Assembly: GCA_903900685.1 (NCBI GenBank)
Contig: CAIUOC010000008.1
Coordinates: 1 to 40,628 of the forward strand
DNA from: an uncultured Candidatus Saccharibacteria bacterium
Lineage (GTDB): Bacteria; Patescibacteriota; Saccharimonadia; Saccharimonadales; UBA4665
Length of the DNA stretch: 40,628 nucleotides
Reading direction: 5' to 3'
Shown here: one piece after another, positions 19,774 to 28,686 of the stretch
Numbering within the stretch: the first letter of the stretch is position 1
Layout of the letters: each line of letters opens with the position of its first letter
Made by a program: the position numbers and the translations under genes
The notes under the pieces: generated by a model
Told to the model about the DNA's origin: nothing
The model's database searches: none
The model's input: the letters and a program-made list of their open reading frames with translations, nothing else

Positions 19774-21240
19774 CTATTTAGTATATTTAGTCGGTAATTC
19801 TTTTTTAGGAAATAGTGTGGTTTTTAGTGGCCTAATCACACCATCCTTAAAGACGTATCTGATTTTAATTGCTGAATCTGGTAAGAATGGTTCTAGAAGA
19901 TCAGCTATTTGGATTAAACTACTTGCCTGATAAGCTAGTACTTCTCTTAAGTGGTCAGCATCATTAGTCTGAGCTATAGCCCAGGGTTTTTCTTCATCTA
20001 TATACTGGTTTAGCCCCTTAACTTGCTGAAAGACTTCATCTAGAGCTCTATCGAACTGACAATTTTCTAGGGCTTCTTGGTATGGTCCTATATCATGATC
20101 GGCCTGAGGCATTATACCGATTAATCCTTTTTGGTATTTCATTATCATAGATGCAGTTCTTTGAACTGCATTGCCAAGTTGGTTAGCAAGTTCATTATTG
20201 TATGCGTCATCTATAAGTTTCCAACTGAACTCTCCATCGTTATAGCTTGGAATATGTCTAAGCATAAAGTACCTAAAGCCATCAACTCCATACTGGTCGA
20301 TTAGTTCTTTAGGGTGTATTCCATTACCAAGACTTTTACTCATTTCTTGACCATCGACATTAATAAACCCATGAGCATAGAGTACTTTTGGTAATGGCAA
20401 TCCTAGGCTTAAAAGCATAGCTGGCCAAATAGCAGCGTGAAAACGTAGTATATCTTTTCCAATAACCTGAATATCTGGTGGCCAAAACTTTTTAAAGTCT
20501 TCATTCTCAGGGTAACCCAAAACACTTAAATAATTCATTAACGCTTCAAACCAAACATACATAACCTGATTTGGATCATCTGGAATATCAATTCCCCACT
20601 CTAGCTTGTTTTTAGGCCTAGAAACACTGATGTCAGTTAAACCATCTCTTAGCAGTGACAGAATTTCATTTTTCCGTGTACTAGGAATAATTCTAAATTC
20701 ATCCTTTTCTATAGCTTCCATTATTGGCTTTGTGTATTTTGATAACTTAAAGAAATAATTATTCTCTTCAAGGTGCTTATAGGCTTGTGGATGGTTAGGA
20801 TCGGTCCGAGCAGGATCAACCTGGCTTTCTGGTACATACTCTTCCTGTTTCATGTCGTACCAACCAGAATATTTACCTTTGTATATGTCATGTTCCAGCT
20901 TTTGCCAAATCATTGCAGCTCTTTGGGTATGACCCCTATCTGTCGTTCTTATGAATCTATCATTACTTATATTCAACGCTTTTTGTAATTGTTTGAATTC
21001 ATTTGATATTCCATCGGTGAATTCTTTAGGCGTAATTTTAAGAGCAGCGGCTTTTTGTGCCACTTTATCTCCATGCTCATCGGTTCCAGTTGAAAAAATT
21101 ACTTTCTTTCCATCCTGACGAGCAATTCGAGCAACAACATCAGCCATCAAAAATTCTAGCGCATGGCCTAAATGTGGTGATCCATTGGCGTACGGTATTG
21201 AAGTAGTTACGTAATAATTTTCAGTCTGACTTTTTTCCAT
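19774..21240 (-). CDS. metG: Methionyl-tRNA synthetase (short form)
   Basis: TSIPYANGSPHLGHALEFLMADV, GTDEHGDKV, KMSKS-type motif EMSKSLGN. Confidence 0.97.
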   Translation of the reverse strand: MEKSQTENYYVTTSIPYANGSPHLGHALEFLMADVVARIARQDGKKVIFSTGTDEHGDKVAQKAAALKITPKEFTDGISNEFKQLQKALNISNDRFIRTTDRGHTQRAAMIWQKLEHDIYKGKYSGWYDMKQEEYVPESQVDPARTDPNHPQAYKHLEENNYFFKLSKYTKPIMEAIEKDEFRIIPSTRKNEILSLLRDGLTDISVSRPKNKLEWGIDIPDDPNQVMYVWFEALMNYLSVLGYPENEDFKKFWPPDIQVIGKDILRFHAAIWPAMLLSLGLPLPKVLYAHGFINVDGQEMSKSLGNGIHPKELIDQYGVDGFRYFMLRHIPSYNDGEFSWKLIDDAYNNELANQLGNAVQRTASMIMKYQKGLIGIMPQADHDIGPYQEALENCQFDRALDEVFQQVKGLNQYIDEEKPWAIAQTNDADHLREVLAYQASSLIQIADLLEPFLPDSAIKIRYVFKDGVIRPLKTTLFPKKELPTKYTK

Positions 21241-21282
21241 GAATTCAAATACCTTTTTAGATTTTATGATTTACTTTATTAG

Positions 21283-21311
21283 ATTATAGACCAACTGGTT
21301 GGAACTATAAA
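21283..21311 (-). promoter_or_regulatory. Predicted metG promoter (-10 TATAAT 21288-21283; -35-like TTTATA 21311-21306; 17-bp spacer) with an inverted repeat in the spacer
   Basis: Plus-strand text TATAG-A-CCAAC-TG-GTTGG-AA-CTATA at 21285-21309. Confidence 0.5.
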
Positions 21312-21325
21312 CTATTTAAGAGAAA

Positions 21326-22111
21326 TTAAGAGTTGGTATTAATATCTCTTAAATTAAATGTCATCATTCCAATAATCAAACAAATTAAACCGAAAGATGT
21401 CAAAACAAGAAGATCTCTAGTATTTAATACATTACCATTCGAATAGTAATGAAATAACGAGAACTTATCAGGAATTCTTAAACTTGACACTGATGAAACC
21501 ATCGATGTGATTAAATAACTTATAAATACATAAGCTGAAGAGACGCCAATAGCCAGTCCATTCTTGCCTGATATGCAACCTATTAAAAAAGCTACTAGTC
21601 CAAAATCTAGGCACAATAATAAACAATTGAGCGATATTTTTAATAGGTTTATATAGTCATAGTTATAATGAATTAGTTTTAGGCCAATTATAACCCCGAT
21701 ACATGCAGCCATTGTTACTAAGCCAATTATAACTATAGAGGCAGCTAATTTATTAAGGAGTATTCTAGTTCTACCATTTGTAAGCGATAATTGCGTCTCC
21801 ACAAGACCTTTCTTCTCTTCGCCAGTGAAAAGATTACTGAATATATAGATTGATAATACCGATAAGCCAATTGGAACTCTAAGTGCAAAAATTTGTTGAG
21901 ATATATACCCACCGACTGTATTCCAGGAAGCTTTATCTCCTATAATTTTTTGCAGCGATGTAGGTAATGAATTTAGCGAACTACTGATATTGCCATTTTT
22001 GAAAACCGGGAAGAAATACATTGTGAAAACCGCTAACAGTAAAACTCCTAAAAACCACCAAAAAATTAGCATTCTTTTTTGAAAAATAATTTTAGTAATT
22101 AAAAATCTCAT
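21326..22111 (-). CDS. ABC transporter permease (ABC-2 type)
   Basis: Six-TM-like hydrophobic pattern; starts inside the end of the ATPase ORF (4-bp overlap). Confidence 0.8.
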   Translation of the reverse strand: MRFLITKIIFQKRMLIFWWFLGVLLLAVFTMYFFPVFKNGNISSSLNSLPTSLQKIIGDKASWNTVGGYISQQIFALRVPIGLSVLSIYIFSNLFTGEEKKGLVETQLSLTNGRTRILLNKLAASIVIIGLVTMAACIGVIIGLKLIHYNYDYINLLKISLNCLLLCLDFGLVAFLIGCISGKNGLAIGVSSAYVFISYLITSMVSSVSSLRIPDKFSLFHYYSNGNVLNTRDLLVLTSFGLICLIIGMMTFNLRDINTNS

Positions 22112-23019
22112 TCAATATTCTCCTTCTGGTAAAGGTCTAGAAAAATCTCGTCAAGTTCTGGCTCAAGAATAGTGATGTCAGTTATATTTTTAGTCGATAG
22201 ATAATTCATTAATTTATTAATATCTCCCGAAAAACCCAAGCTAATTCTATTGTCGGTCTCACTAATAAAGTGAAGTCCTGGTAATGATTTATGTTGATAT
22301 TTAATTTTTTCAAGTTCTTTTTGATTGGCTGAAATAACAATCTTTTTTCGAGAAGAAGATCTAAGTTCATTAATTGATTTTAGACCGATTATGCTTCCAT
22401 TCTTTATAAATCCAACTCGATCGCAAAGCTCTTGGACTTCTGCTAAAATATGAGATGACATAAAAACAGTTCCGCCATTTTTCTTATACTGTAATAGTAG
22501 CCTAACAAAAACTTGTTGAATTAAAGGATCAAAACCCTGAGTTGGCTCATCTAAAATTAGTAGTTTTGGTTTATGCATCAGAGCTGAAATTAAACCTATC
22601 TTTTGTTTATTACCAGTAGATAATTTTCCAATTTTTGTATCTAATTTTACCTGCAGTATATTTGCTAGAGTTTCAGCATTAGCCATATAGTTACCTTTAA
22701 ATCTAGAATTGATGAACTTAAGGTATTGCTTGGCGGTTAGATCCTTATCCATTACCATTTCACTCGATAAATAACCAATTAGTGAATGAGATCTTTTAAT
22801 TTTTTGATTAGATATACCAAATATTTCAACATAGCCCTTCTTAGCTCTAAAAATATCTAGTATAACCCTAATGGTAGTAGTTTTTCCCGAACCATTAGGA
22901 CCAAGAAATCCAAAAATTTCTCCCTCACGAATTTCAAGATTTATGCCTTTAAGCACATCGTTGCTACCAAAAGACTTATATACATCCTTGATTACAATTG
23001 CGTTACTTTTTTTGTCCAT
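22108..23019 (-). CDS. ABC transporter ATP-binding protein
   Basis: Walker A GPNGSGKTTT, signature LSTGNKQK, Walker B LLILDEPTQGFDP. Confidence 0.95.
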   Translation of the reverse strand: MDKKSNAIVIKDVYKSFGSNDVLKGINLEIREGEIFGFLGPNGSGKTTTIRVILDIFRAKKGYVEIFGISNQKIKRSHSLIGYLSSEMVMDKDLTAKQYLKFINSRFKGNYMANAETLANILQVKLDTKIGKLSTGNKQKIGLISALMHKPKLLILDEPTQGFDPLIQQVFVRLLLQYKKNGGTVFMSSHILAEVQELCDRVGFIKNGSIIGLKSINELRSSSRKKIVISANQKELEKIKYQHKSLPGLHFISETDNRISLGFSGDINKLMNYLSTKNITDITILEPELDEIFLDLYQKENIE

Positions 23020-23023
23020 ATAA

Positions 23024-23053
23024 ATAGCCTAGCACAAAAATGTACTAGGCTAT
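23024..23053 (-). terminator. 9-bp perfect stem (ATAGCCTAG / CTAGGCTAT) between the RRM gene and the ABC operon; possible terminator/attenuator
   Basis: Inverted repeat read directly; T-rich TTTATAT follows on the minus strand. Confidence 0.45.
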
Positions 23054-23074
23054 AAATTGACTTTATACTAAAAT

Positions 23075-23404
23075 TTAGTATCTTCGGTCACGGCCACCGC
23101 CGCCACCGCCGCCACCGCCGCCGTTACCACCACGGAAAGAATCTCTTGGTCGTTCTTCACGAGGTCGAGCTTCACTAACGTTAATAGCTCTTCCTAATAA
23201 ATCCTTACCATTTAATTCTTTGATTGCTTTTTGAGCTTCGTCGTCGTTTGACATTTCAACGAAACCAAAACCTTTAGATTGGCCACTATCTCGGTCTTTG
23301 ATGACATTTGCTGAAACTACAGAACCTGCAGATTCAAAAAATTCTTTTAATTCATCGTCACCGACTGAATAAGCTAAAGAGCCTATAAAGAGTTTATTTG
23401 CCAT
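23075..23404 (-). CDS. RRM-type RNA-binding protein with Gly-rich tail
   Basis: RNP2 LFIGSLAY, RNP1 KGFGFVEM, C-terminal GGGGGGGGGGRDRRY; AGGAG SD. Confidence 0.93.
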   Translation of the reverse strand: MANKLFIGSLAYSVGDDELKEFFESAGSVVSANVIKDRDSGQSKGFGFVEMSNDDEAQKAIKELNGKDLLGRAINVSEARPREERPRDSFRGGNGGGGGGGGGGRDRRY

Positions 23405-23571
23405 TATTCTAATCTCCTATCTATAGCGCGAGAGGGAACTGGCAAACAGTTAGCTGCTCCTCGAATCACTTACTTTTAATTATCTAGAACCTAACAATTT
23501 ACGTTTAAGCAGCTTTATCTAGTTTCTAGACTATAACATAAGCAAGGCAAAAAGTGAAATCAAAAAACTTT

Positions 23572-24300
23572 CTAGGCAAATCTTGTCACAATAAATATAA
23601 ATAAAGTTCCAAGAATGGTTAGGCCAATAATGGTTTTAGTACTTCCATCCTCATGAGCCTGAGGCAAAATATCACTTGCACCTATATACAGCAGAAACCC
23701 ACAGAAGAAGCCGAGATATATAACCAGATTAGTTGTGGAGAGGTGAAATAGCCTAGTCGAGAGAACACCAAGAACTGGAGCTATTGCATCAAGTATTAAT
23801 AGTTTTATTGCCTTACTATTCTTATTCTTGTTAGCTAACATTAAATTCACCGTATTAAGACCATCGGCAAAATCATGCCCTATAACAGCTATGGCAACTG
23901 CAATTCCTACAGTTGTATTAACCTGAAAACCAAGTCCAATTCCGACACCATCTAGGAAGCTGTGTCCTGACAGAGCGAATGCAGATAATACTCCGACCTG
24001 AGGGTGGTGATGTTGACCGTATTGCTTTTCTTCAGCATGATGCATAAGAAGTAGTTTCTCGGATATATGAAAAACCAAAAAACCAACTACTAAAGCTACC
24101 ATTGGAATTGTTGAATTTATATTATTTGCAGAAATTAACTTAAATATCTCAGGCAGTAGATCAAAAGCAACAACACCTATAATTACGCCGGCTGTGAAGC
24201 CCATGATCTTTTTGATCCATTTTTGATTTTTAAGGGCAAAAAAACCGCCACTTAGAGTAGACATAAATGTTGCTATGGATAATAGTATCGGCGTCATCAA
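23572..24300 (-). CDS. ZIP family metal transporter
   Basis: Multiple TMs; HSFLDGVGIGLGFQ and GHDFADGLNTV ZIP signature. Confidence 0.88.
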   Translation of the reverse strand: MMTPILLSIATFMSTLSGGFFALKNQKWIKKIMGFTAGVIIGVVAFDLLPEIFKLISANNINSTIPMVALVVGFLVFHISEKLLLMHHAEEKQYGQHHHPQVGVLSAFALSGHSFLDGVGIGLGFQVNTTVGIAVAIAVIGHDFADGLNTVNLMLANKNKNSKAIKLLILDAIAPVLGVLSTRLFHLSTTNLVIYLGFFCGFLLYIGASDILPQAHEDGSTKTIIGLTILGTLFIFIVTRFA

Positions 24301-24353
24301 TATACACTTATACAGACGTAAAACCTTTTTTGCAAATCTGTCGCATTAATAGT

Positions 24354-24466
24354 TATTTTTTTGCGAGTGCTGGATTCTTTTGATATAGCGAGGCTCTGAA
24401 ATATATTGTGCTAGGATCATAAGTACTCACCTGAACACTGGGAGCATCTATCCCCTCAAATATTCA
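24354..24466 (-). pseudogene. Diverged 3' fragment of a pilin-like gene
   Basis: Reverse complement reads ...IFEGIDAPSVQVSTYDPSTIYFRASLYQKNPALAKK*, matching the pattern SSVQTFVLDPTAQYFRVFLYQ of the full pilin gene at 24723-25412. Confidence 0.6.
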
Positions 24467-24508
24467 TTTCCTCCTTGTTTATCCAAACCTTAGAGTAGTG
24501 GTATTGCA

Positions 24509-24690
24509 TTCGAACTAACAACGTTCGTGCCTGATATCATTTGAATTCCAAGATACTGGGCTACTGGTGTATTAACTGATGGAGTAGGAATAAGTACGCC
24601 TAGTCCAGAGGTCTGGGCTACGGAGTTTGCAACTGCCATGACAGACAGTAACATTTCTACATTACCAAAACCTTTGTTATCTAATTTTAT
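24509..24690 (-). pseudogene. Truncated, startless, in-frame partial copy of the pilin-like gene (silent-cassette-like)
   Basis: 24509-24642 matches 24979-25112 with one mismatch in 134 nt; 24641-24688 matches 25351-25398; the copy lacks the intervening 240 nt yet stays in frame: NKGFGNVEMLLSV|MAVANSVAQTSGLG...; no ATG. Confidence 0.85.
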
Positions 24691-24722
24691 TGCCGTTTTT
24701 TATACTTATGGACTGATTCTAG

Positions 24723-25412
24723 CTAGCAAGCTGATAGTTTGTTGATATTAACACCGTAATCGTGTTTGAAATTGAATCCAGGAACATTGTAAGGATAATA
24801 ATTGGCGTTAACTTCAGGATTTCCAGTTGTATGTGCATCATGCTGGTAAAGGAAAACTCTGAAATATTGAGCAGTTGGATCTAGAACAAATGTTTGAACA
24901 CTGCTTAAATCTGCTCCTCGGGTCTGTACGTTGCCACCACCTGCACCTCCTATACTTGGATTAAGTATCGAAACATAGTTCGAGCTAACAACGTTCGTGC
25001 CTGATATCATTTGAATTCCAAGATACTGGGCTACTGGTGTATTAACTGATGGAGTAGGAATAAGTACGCCTAGTCCAGAGGTCTGGGCTACGGAGTTTGC
25101 AACTGCCATGACGTTTACCTGATTAACACTTGAACCACCAGTGACATTGTTTACCTGATTACCTATTGAACCACTAGCCACGCTTGGTTGCACGCAGGCA
25201 GATAAAGTTTCTGTTGCTGTTCCTAACTTATTTGGCCAAACAGTTGATAATGTAGCTATTTTTGTATAGCCTCCCGCATGGGCTTTAGTTGTCGTATTGC
25301 TATTCTGTAAGACATATAGACCAATACCAATTACAGCCCCAACAGCTACCACAGAAAGTAACATTTCCGCATTACCAAAACCTTTGTTATTTAATTTTTT
25401 TATAATTTTCAT
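24723..25412 (-). CDS. Type IV pilin-like protein
   Basis: Prepilin-like N terminus MKIIKKLNNKGFGNAEMLLSVVAVGAVIGIGLYVLQ; GGAAC SD-like sequence upstream. Confidence 0.75.
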   Translation of the reverse strand: MKIIKKLNNKGFGNAEMLLSVVAVGAVIGIGLYVLQNSNTTTKAHAGGYTKIATLSTVWPNKLGTATETLSACVQPSVASGSIGNQVNNVTGGSSVNQVNVMAVANSVAQTSGLGVLIPTPSVNTPVAQYLGIQMISGTNVVSSNYVSILNPSIGGAGGGNVQTRGADLSSVQTFVLDPTAQYFRVFLYQHDAHTTGNPEVNANYYPYNVPGFNFKHDYGVNINKLSAC

Positions 25413-25497
25413 CTTGTTCCTTTTTTATTTTTATAATTATATATGGATTATACTACTTTAATAAACATAATCAAATTATTATAAAGCAAGAGTTATA

Positions 25498-26472
25498 TTA
25501 AGCTTCAGTATTTTCTTGTTGAATAGTGTTCTCGTTAATAAATAGTTTTAGCTCATCATATAGGTTGTAGCCAAATAGATTCGCAAGATCTACGAGCCCA
25601 GGGGTTTGAATAATCTGACTAATCTCTTCGGATCTAATGCCTGAATACCACTTTGTATCTTTTTTTAGATCATTAGACCAATATTGTTTTGAGTTTTTAA
25701 CGAAATCATTCAATTCAGTAGCCTGATTTAATTTATCCTGTTCATTGATGAATTTTTCAAGTTCACCTGATCCAAGAATATATGCTAATGAATTAGGGTT
25801 TCCGCCAATACTATGGCACTGCGTGTAGTCAGTATTTTTACGTATTTTTGTATTACTCAAGAATTTACTTAATTCTTTGACAGCATCGTCCATATTATCC
25901 ATAAAATCCTCATACCTTATAGTGAGACAATTCAGACTATGACTGTTTACCGTTCTTAGTGCATCAACATAAGTGTCCCTCCATATACTTGCTGCTTCAT
26001 ATAATGTACAGTTATTTCTTTTTCGATAACTATCCGCAAATGCAAATGGGCTACGAAGAGTAATTATGACCTTAGGTTTAGTATCATAATTGCCTTGAGA
26101 GAGATAAAGTTGTAGCCAAGCTACATATTTACTACCATCAATAATATTATCTTTAGAAAAAGCTAAAGAAGCGTCGTCAATAAATTTTTGAATATTATTG
26201 AATGAAGAATTATTTCTTTGTTTTTCATCGAAAAAAATACACTCTCTTCTTGATCCACCATGAACCTCTTTTCCGCACTCTACACATAACCATTTTATTC
26301 CCCTTGGATGCGAATGATATAATTTATCATATTCTAGAAAATGAATGGACTCGCCTATATAGTGAGTGTTAGTAAGTCGGGCAGTTAACTCTCTACCAAT
26401 TAATGTAGACCCACAAAACAAGGTGCCAACCAAAAAAACTGGACTTAGAGATTTATTATATTTATCATCCAT
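25498..26472 (-). CDS. Sulfotransferase-like protein (PAPS-type P-loop)
   Basis: N-terminal VFLVGTLFCGSTLIGREL loop, RSPFAFADSYRKRN 3'-phosphate-type motif, internal CVECGKE...C cluster. Confidence 0.65.
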   Translation of the reverse strand: MDDKYNKSLSPVFLVGTLFCGSTLIGRELTARLTNTHYIGESIHFLEYDKLYHSHPRGIKWLCVECGKEVHGGSRRECIFFDEKQRNNSSFNNIQKFIDDASLAFSKDNIIDGSKYVAWLQLYLSQGNYDTKPKVIITLRSPFAFADSYRKRNNCTLYEAASIWRDTYVDALRTVNSHSLNCLTIRYEDFMDNMDDAVKELSKFLSNTKIRKNTDYTQCHSIGGNPNSLAYILGSGELEKFINEQDKLNQATELNDFVKNSKQYWSNDLKKDTKWYSGIRSEEISQIIQTPGLVDLANLFGYNLYDELKLFINENTIQQENTEA

Positions 26473-26473
26473 C

Positions 26474-28465
26474 TTAGATATATCTTCTTTTTTTAATATA
26501 AGACATGAGTTTTAGTATAAAGAAGATATTATACAATTTATAGTAGCGAATGGTTCCCATTTTCCAGCAATACTGCTGTAAGATTATTTTTGTAACTTTA
26601 ATTGGATGAATTAGTGAATTGATTAAGTATTTGAATCTATTATGGTTAAAATCAACCAAAGGAATATACGAAACCTTATTAAATCCACTATCCATTTTAA
26701 TATTTCCAAATAGTATTATTTCCTTTGTAGTTGGCTTATACAGTAACCTCTTGATACCACCTAACGACACTTTTAATAAATAATCCGGGCTACAATGATA
26801 ATTTGCATTATAGGAAGATAGGCCGTCTATCAGTCCCTCATGGATAATATCCTGAACCTCGTCGATATGTTTGGTTTTCATTGTAGTGTAAATATATTCC
26901 CAAATTTCAGGAACAAAAAGCTTAGCACTATTCTTTGATGCCACATCGCCTAAAACTATACCTCTCATTGCACCTCTTTCGGAGTGAAATCTATTAGACA
27001 GAATGCCATAATATATACCTTTAACTTCGTTAGTTTTACCAATCAATTTTAAATACTGTTTTAAGAATATTTGTATAGTTCCACCCCAGCCTAAATCCAA
27101 AATTTCTATATCGCTATTGTCTTTTGGAATTATTTGACTGACTAACTTATTGGCAATAATAATTTTCTTGTCAATATTCTTAGAATTAGTTAGTGAAGAT
27201 TCGAGTAATTTTTTGAATTCACTACTACTCATAAGATTAATTAATAGTTCACTTGATTTATGGTCCTTTGCAAATAAGAACTTATAAGTCTCACTTTTTG
27301 TTTTCATTTTTTCTCCATATCTAAGTAGATCATTAATGGCTTTTATATATTGTGGAGACTTGCCTTTAATAATCTGGAATATGACGGCTCTCATTATTAT
27401 TTTACGTTTAATCTTATTGGCTACAATAAATTTATAACTAGTCGATTTGTTTTGCCCAAACAATATCTTATTTGCTTGGTCGAAAATTAAAGCTTCTGAG
27501 GAAACCATAATAAAATTTGTATCACTTGTATTTTGAGATCTAAAATTACATTCGTAAATGTAGCTAATTAAAGGCAAGGAAAATAGTTGCCCAATATTAT
27601 ATATTTTAGATTGATAATTATTTGTTTCTAGTCTTCTCTGGGATTTTAATGATTTTCTTGTTTCAAAATTAATATTCTTATTGATGAGTTTAACTTTAGA
27701 ATAACCAATTTTTGTCTGAAAGTAATAATATAATTTCAGAATACGATTATTATAATAAATTGCGTCCGATCCATGAGTAAGCGGCATTATATAGTCCGAT
27801 ATATAATTATCTCCAATATGGACATTGGATTTTAGCGAAAAACCTTCAAAGTGATCATTCTTTTTAAGATATTTATACAATTTTCCACTACCTTTGTTAT
27901 GCAATATTTCTGAAGATGTAACACCATCATCGAAAATATCTAATATCTTAAATTTTTTAAGAAGATAATCGACATTCTCTACACTTAAATACATATCTGA
28001 AATATAAAAGATTTTAATATCGTAGTTATCTTTGGCATATCTTAAGTCTTCGATTATTGATTTATTTACATGAAGATTTTTAAGTTCAATATCTAATTCA
28101 ATATCGATCATTCTACGTAGCATTCTATTGATAATTTGTTTTGTTAATTTTTTGTTATATTTGTTTGCAAGCAAACCAATTATTTCGCTAAACCATTCTT
28201 CGATCTGGACCTCGTCATCCGTTCCTTGCATTTTTGTATTTAGTTTAATATTTTTAAGAATGTCTCTTGAATAATTCCTAAATGAATATATTTCATTGAC
28301 TGTAATTGTTTCATCGATATTTTCCTTGAATATATCAGCCCATTCTTTTGCAACTAAATAAAACTGTAGTTTTTCTGGCCTTATTTTACGATTCAAAACA
28401 GTGTCAAAAATATCTACAGTGATTGACTTTGCCCCACCCTCAAGACAATTAATCAATTTCTTCAT
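26474..28465 (-). CDS. HAD-superfamily hydrolase-like multidomain protein (COG5610-like)
   Basis: HAD motif I VDIFDTVLNR, motif II FYISDMYLS, Lys GSGKLYKYLKK, motif IV HIGDNYISD; C-terminal LDLGWGGTIQIFLKQYL; 1-nt gap to the sulfotransferase. Confidence 0.7.
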   Translation of the reverse strand: MKKLINCLEGGAKSITVDIFDTVLNRKIRPEKLQFYLVAKEWADIFKENIDETITVNEIYSFRNYSRDILKNIKLNTKMQGTDDEVQIEEWFSEIIGLLANKYNKKLTKQIINRMLRRMIDIELDIELKNLHVNKSIIEDLRYAKDNYDIKIFYISDMYLSVENVDYLLKKFKILDIFDDGVTSSEILHNKGSGKLYKYLKKNDHFEGFSLKSNVHIGDNYISDYIMPLTHGSDAIYYNNRILKLYYYFQTKIGYSKVKLINKNINFETRKSLKSQRRLETNNYQSKIYNIGQLFSLPLISYIYECNFRSQNTSDTNFIMVSSEALIFDQANKILFGQNKSTSYKFIVANKIKRKIIMRAVIFQIIKGKSPQYIKAINDLLRYGEKMKTKSETYKFLFAKDHKSSELLINLMSSSEFKKLLESSLTNSKNIDKKIIIANKLVSQIIPKDNSDIEILDLGWGGTIQIFLKQYLKLIGKTNEVKGIYYGILSNRFHSERGAMRGIVLGDVASKNSAKLFVPEIWEYIYTTMKTKHIDEVQDIIHEGLIDGLSSYNANYHCSPDYLLKVSLGGIKRLLYKPTTKEIILFGNIKMDSGFNKVSYIPLVDFNHNRFKYLINSLIHPIKVTKIILQQYCWKMGTIRYYKLYNIFFILKLMSYIKKRRYI

Positions 28466-28572
28466 TTATTTTTTAATACTCCAAATATTTACTATATAAT
28501 AACACTAAATTCGTATATTTTTTATATATAAAATTAAGTTTTGGAATTTGGAATAATATTAAATAGTATTAA

Positions 28573-28619
28573 AACAAAAAAGACCTTCAAGTAAATGAAA
28601 GTCTCTTATAGTGGAGCTA
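28573..28619 (-). repeat. Degenerate second copy of the ssrA 3' end plus terminator (candidate displaced att site)
   Basis: aacaaaaaagaccttcaagtaaatgaaagtctcttatagtggagcta versus 29851-29898 aacaaaaaagaccttcggtttgaccgaaagtcccttatggtggagctg. Confidence 0.75.
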
Positions 28620-28655
28620 ATCTTAAAAAATTGGCTCCAAATATATGAGTAACTG

Positions 28656-28686
28656 ATTTGATTTATTGATTTATTTATTTATTTAC
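28656..28686. repeat. Short TTTA-rich tandem repeat
   Basis: tttgatttattgatttatttatttatttac read directly. Confidence 0.5.

Noticed and set aside
23090-23135. CCGCCACCG repeats as a structured or CRISPR-like repeat
   Set aside because: They encode the poly-Gly tail of the RRM protein.
28656-28686. TTTA tandem repeat as a phase-variation tract
   Set aside because: It is short and imperfect and lies in an intergenic stretch with no clear promoter spacing or ORF it would switch.
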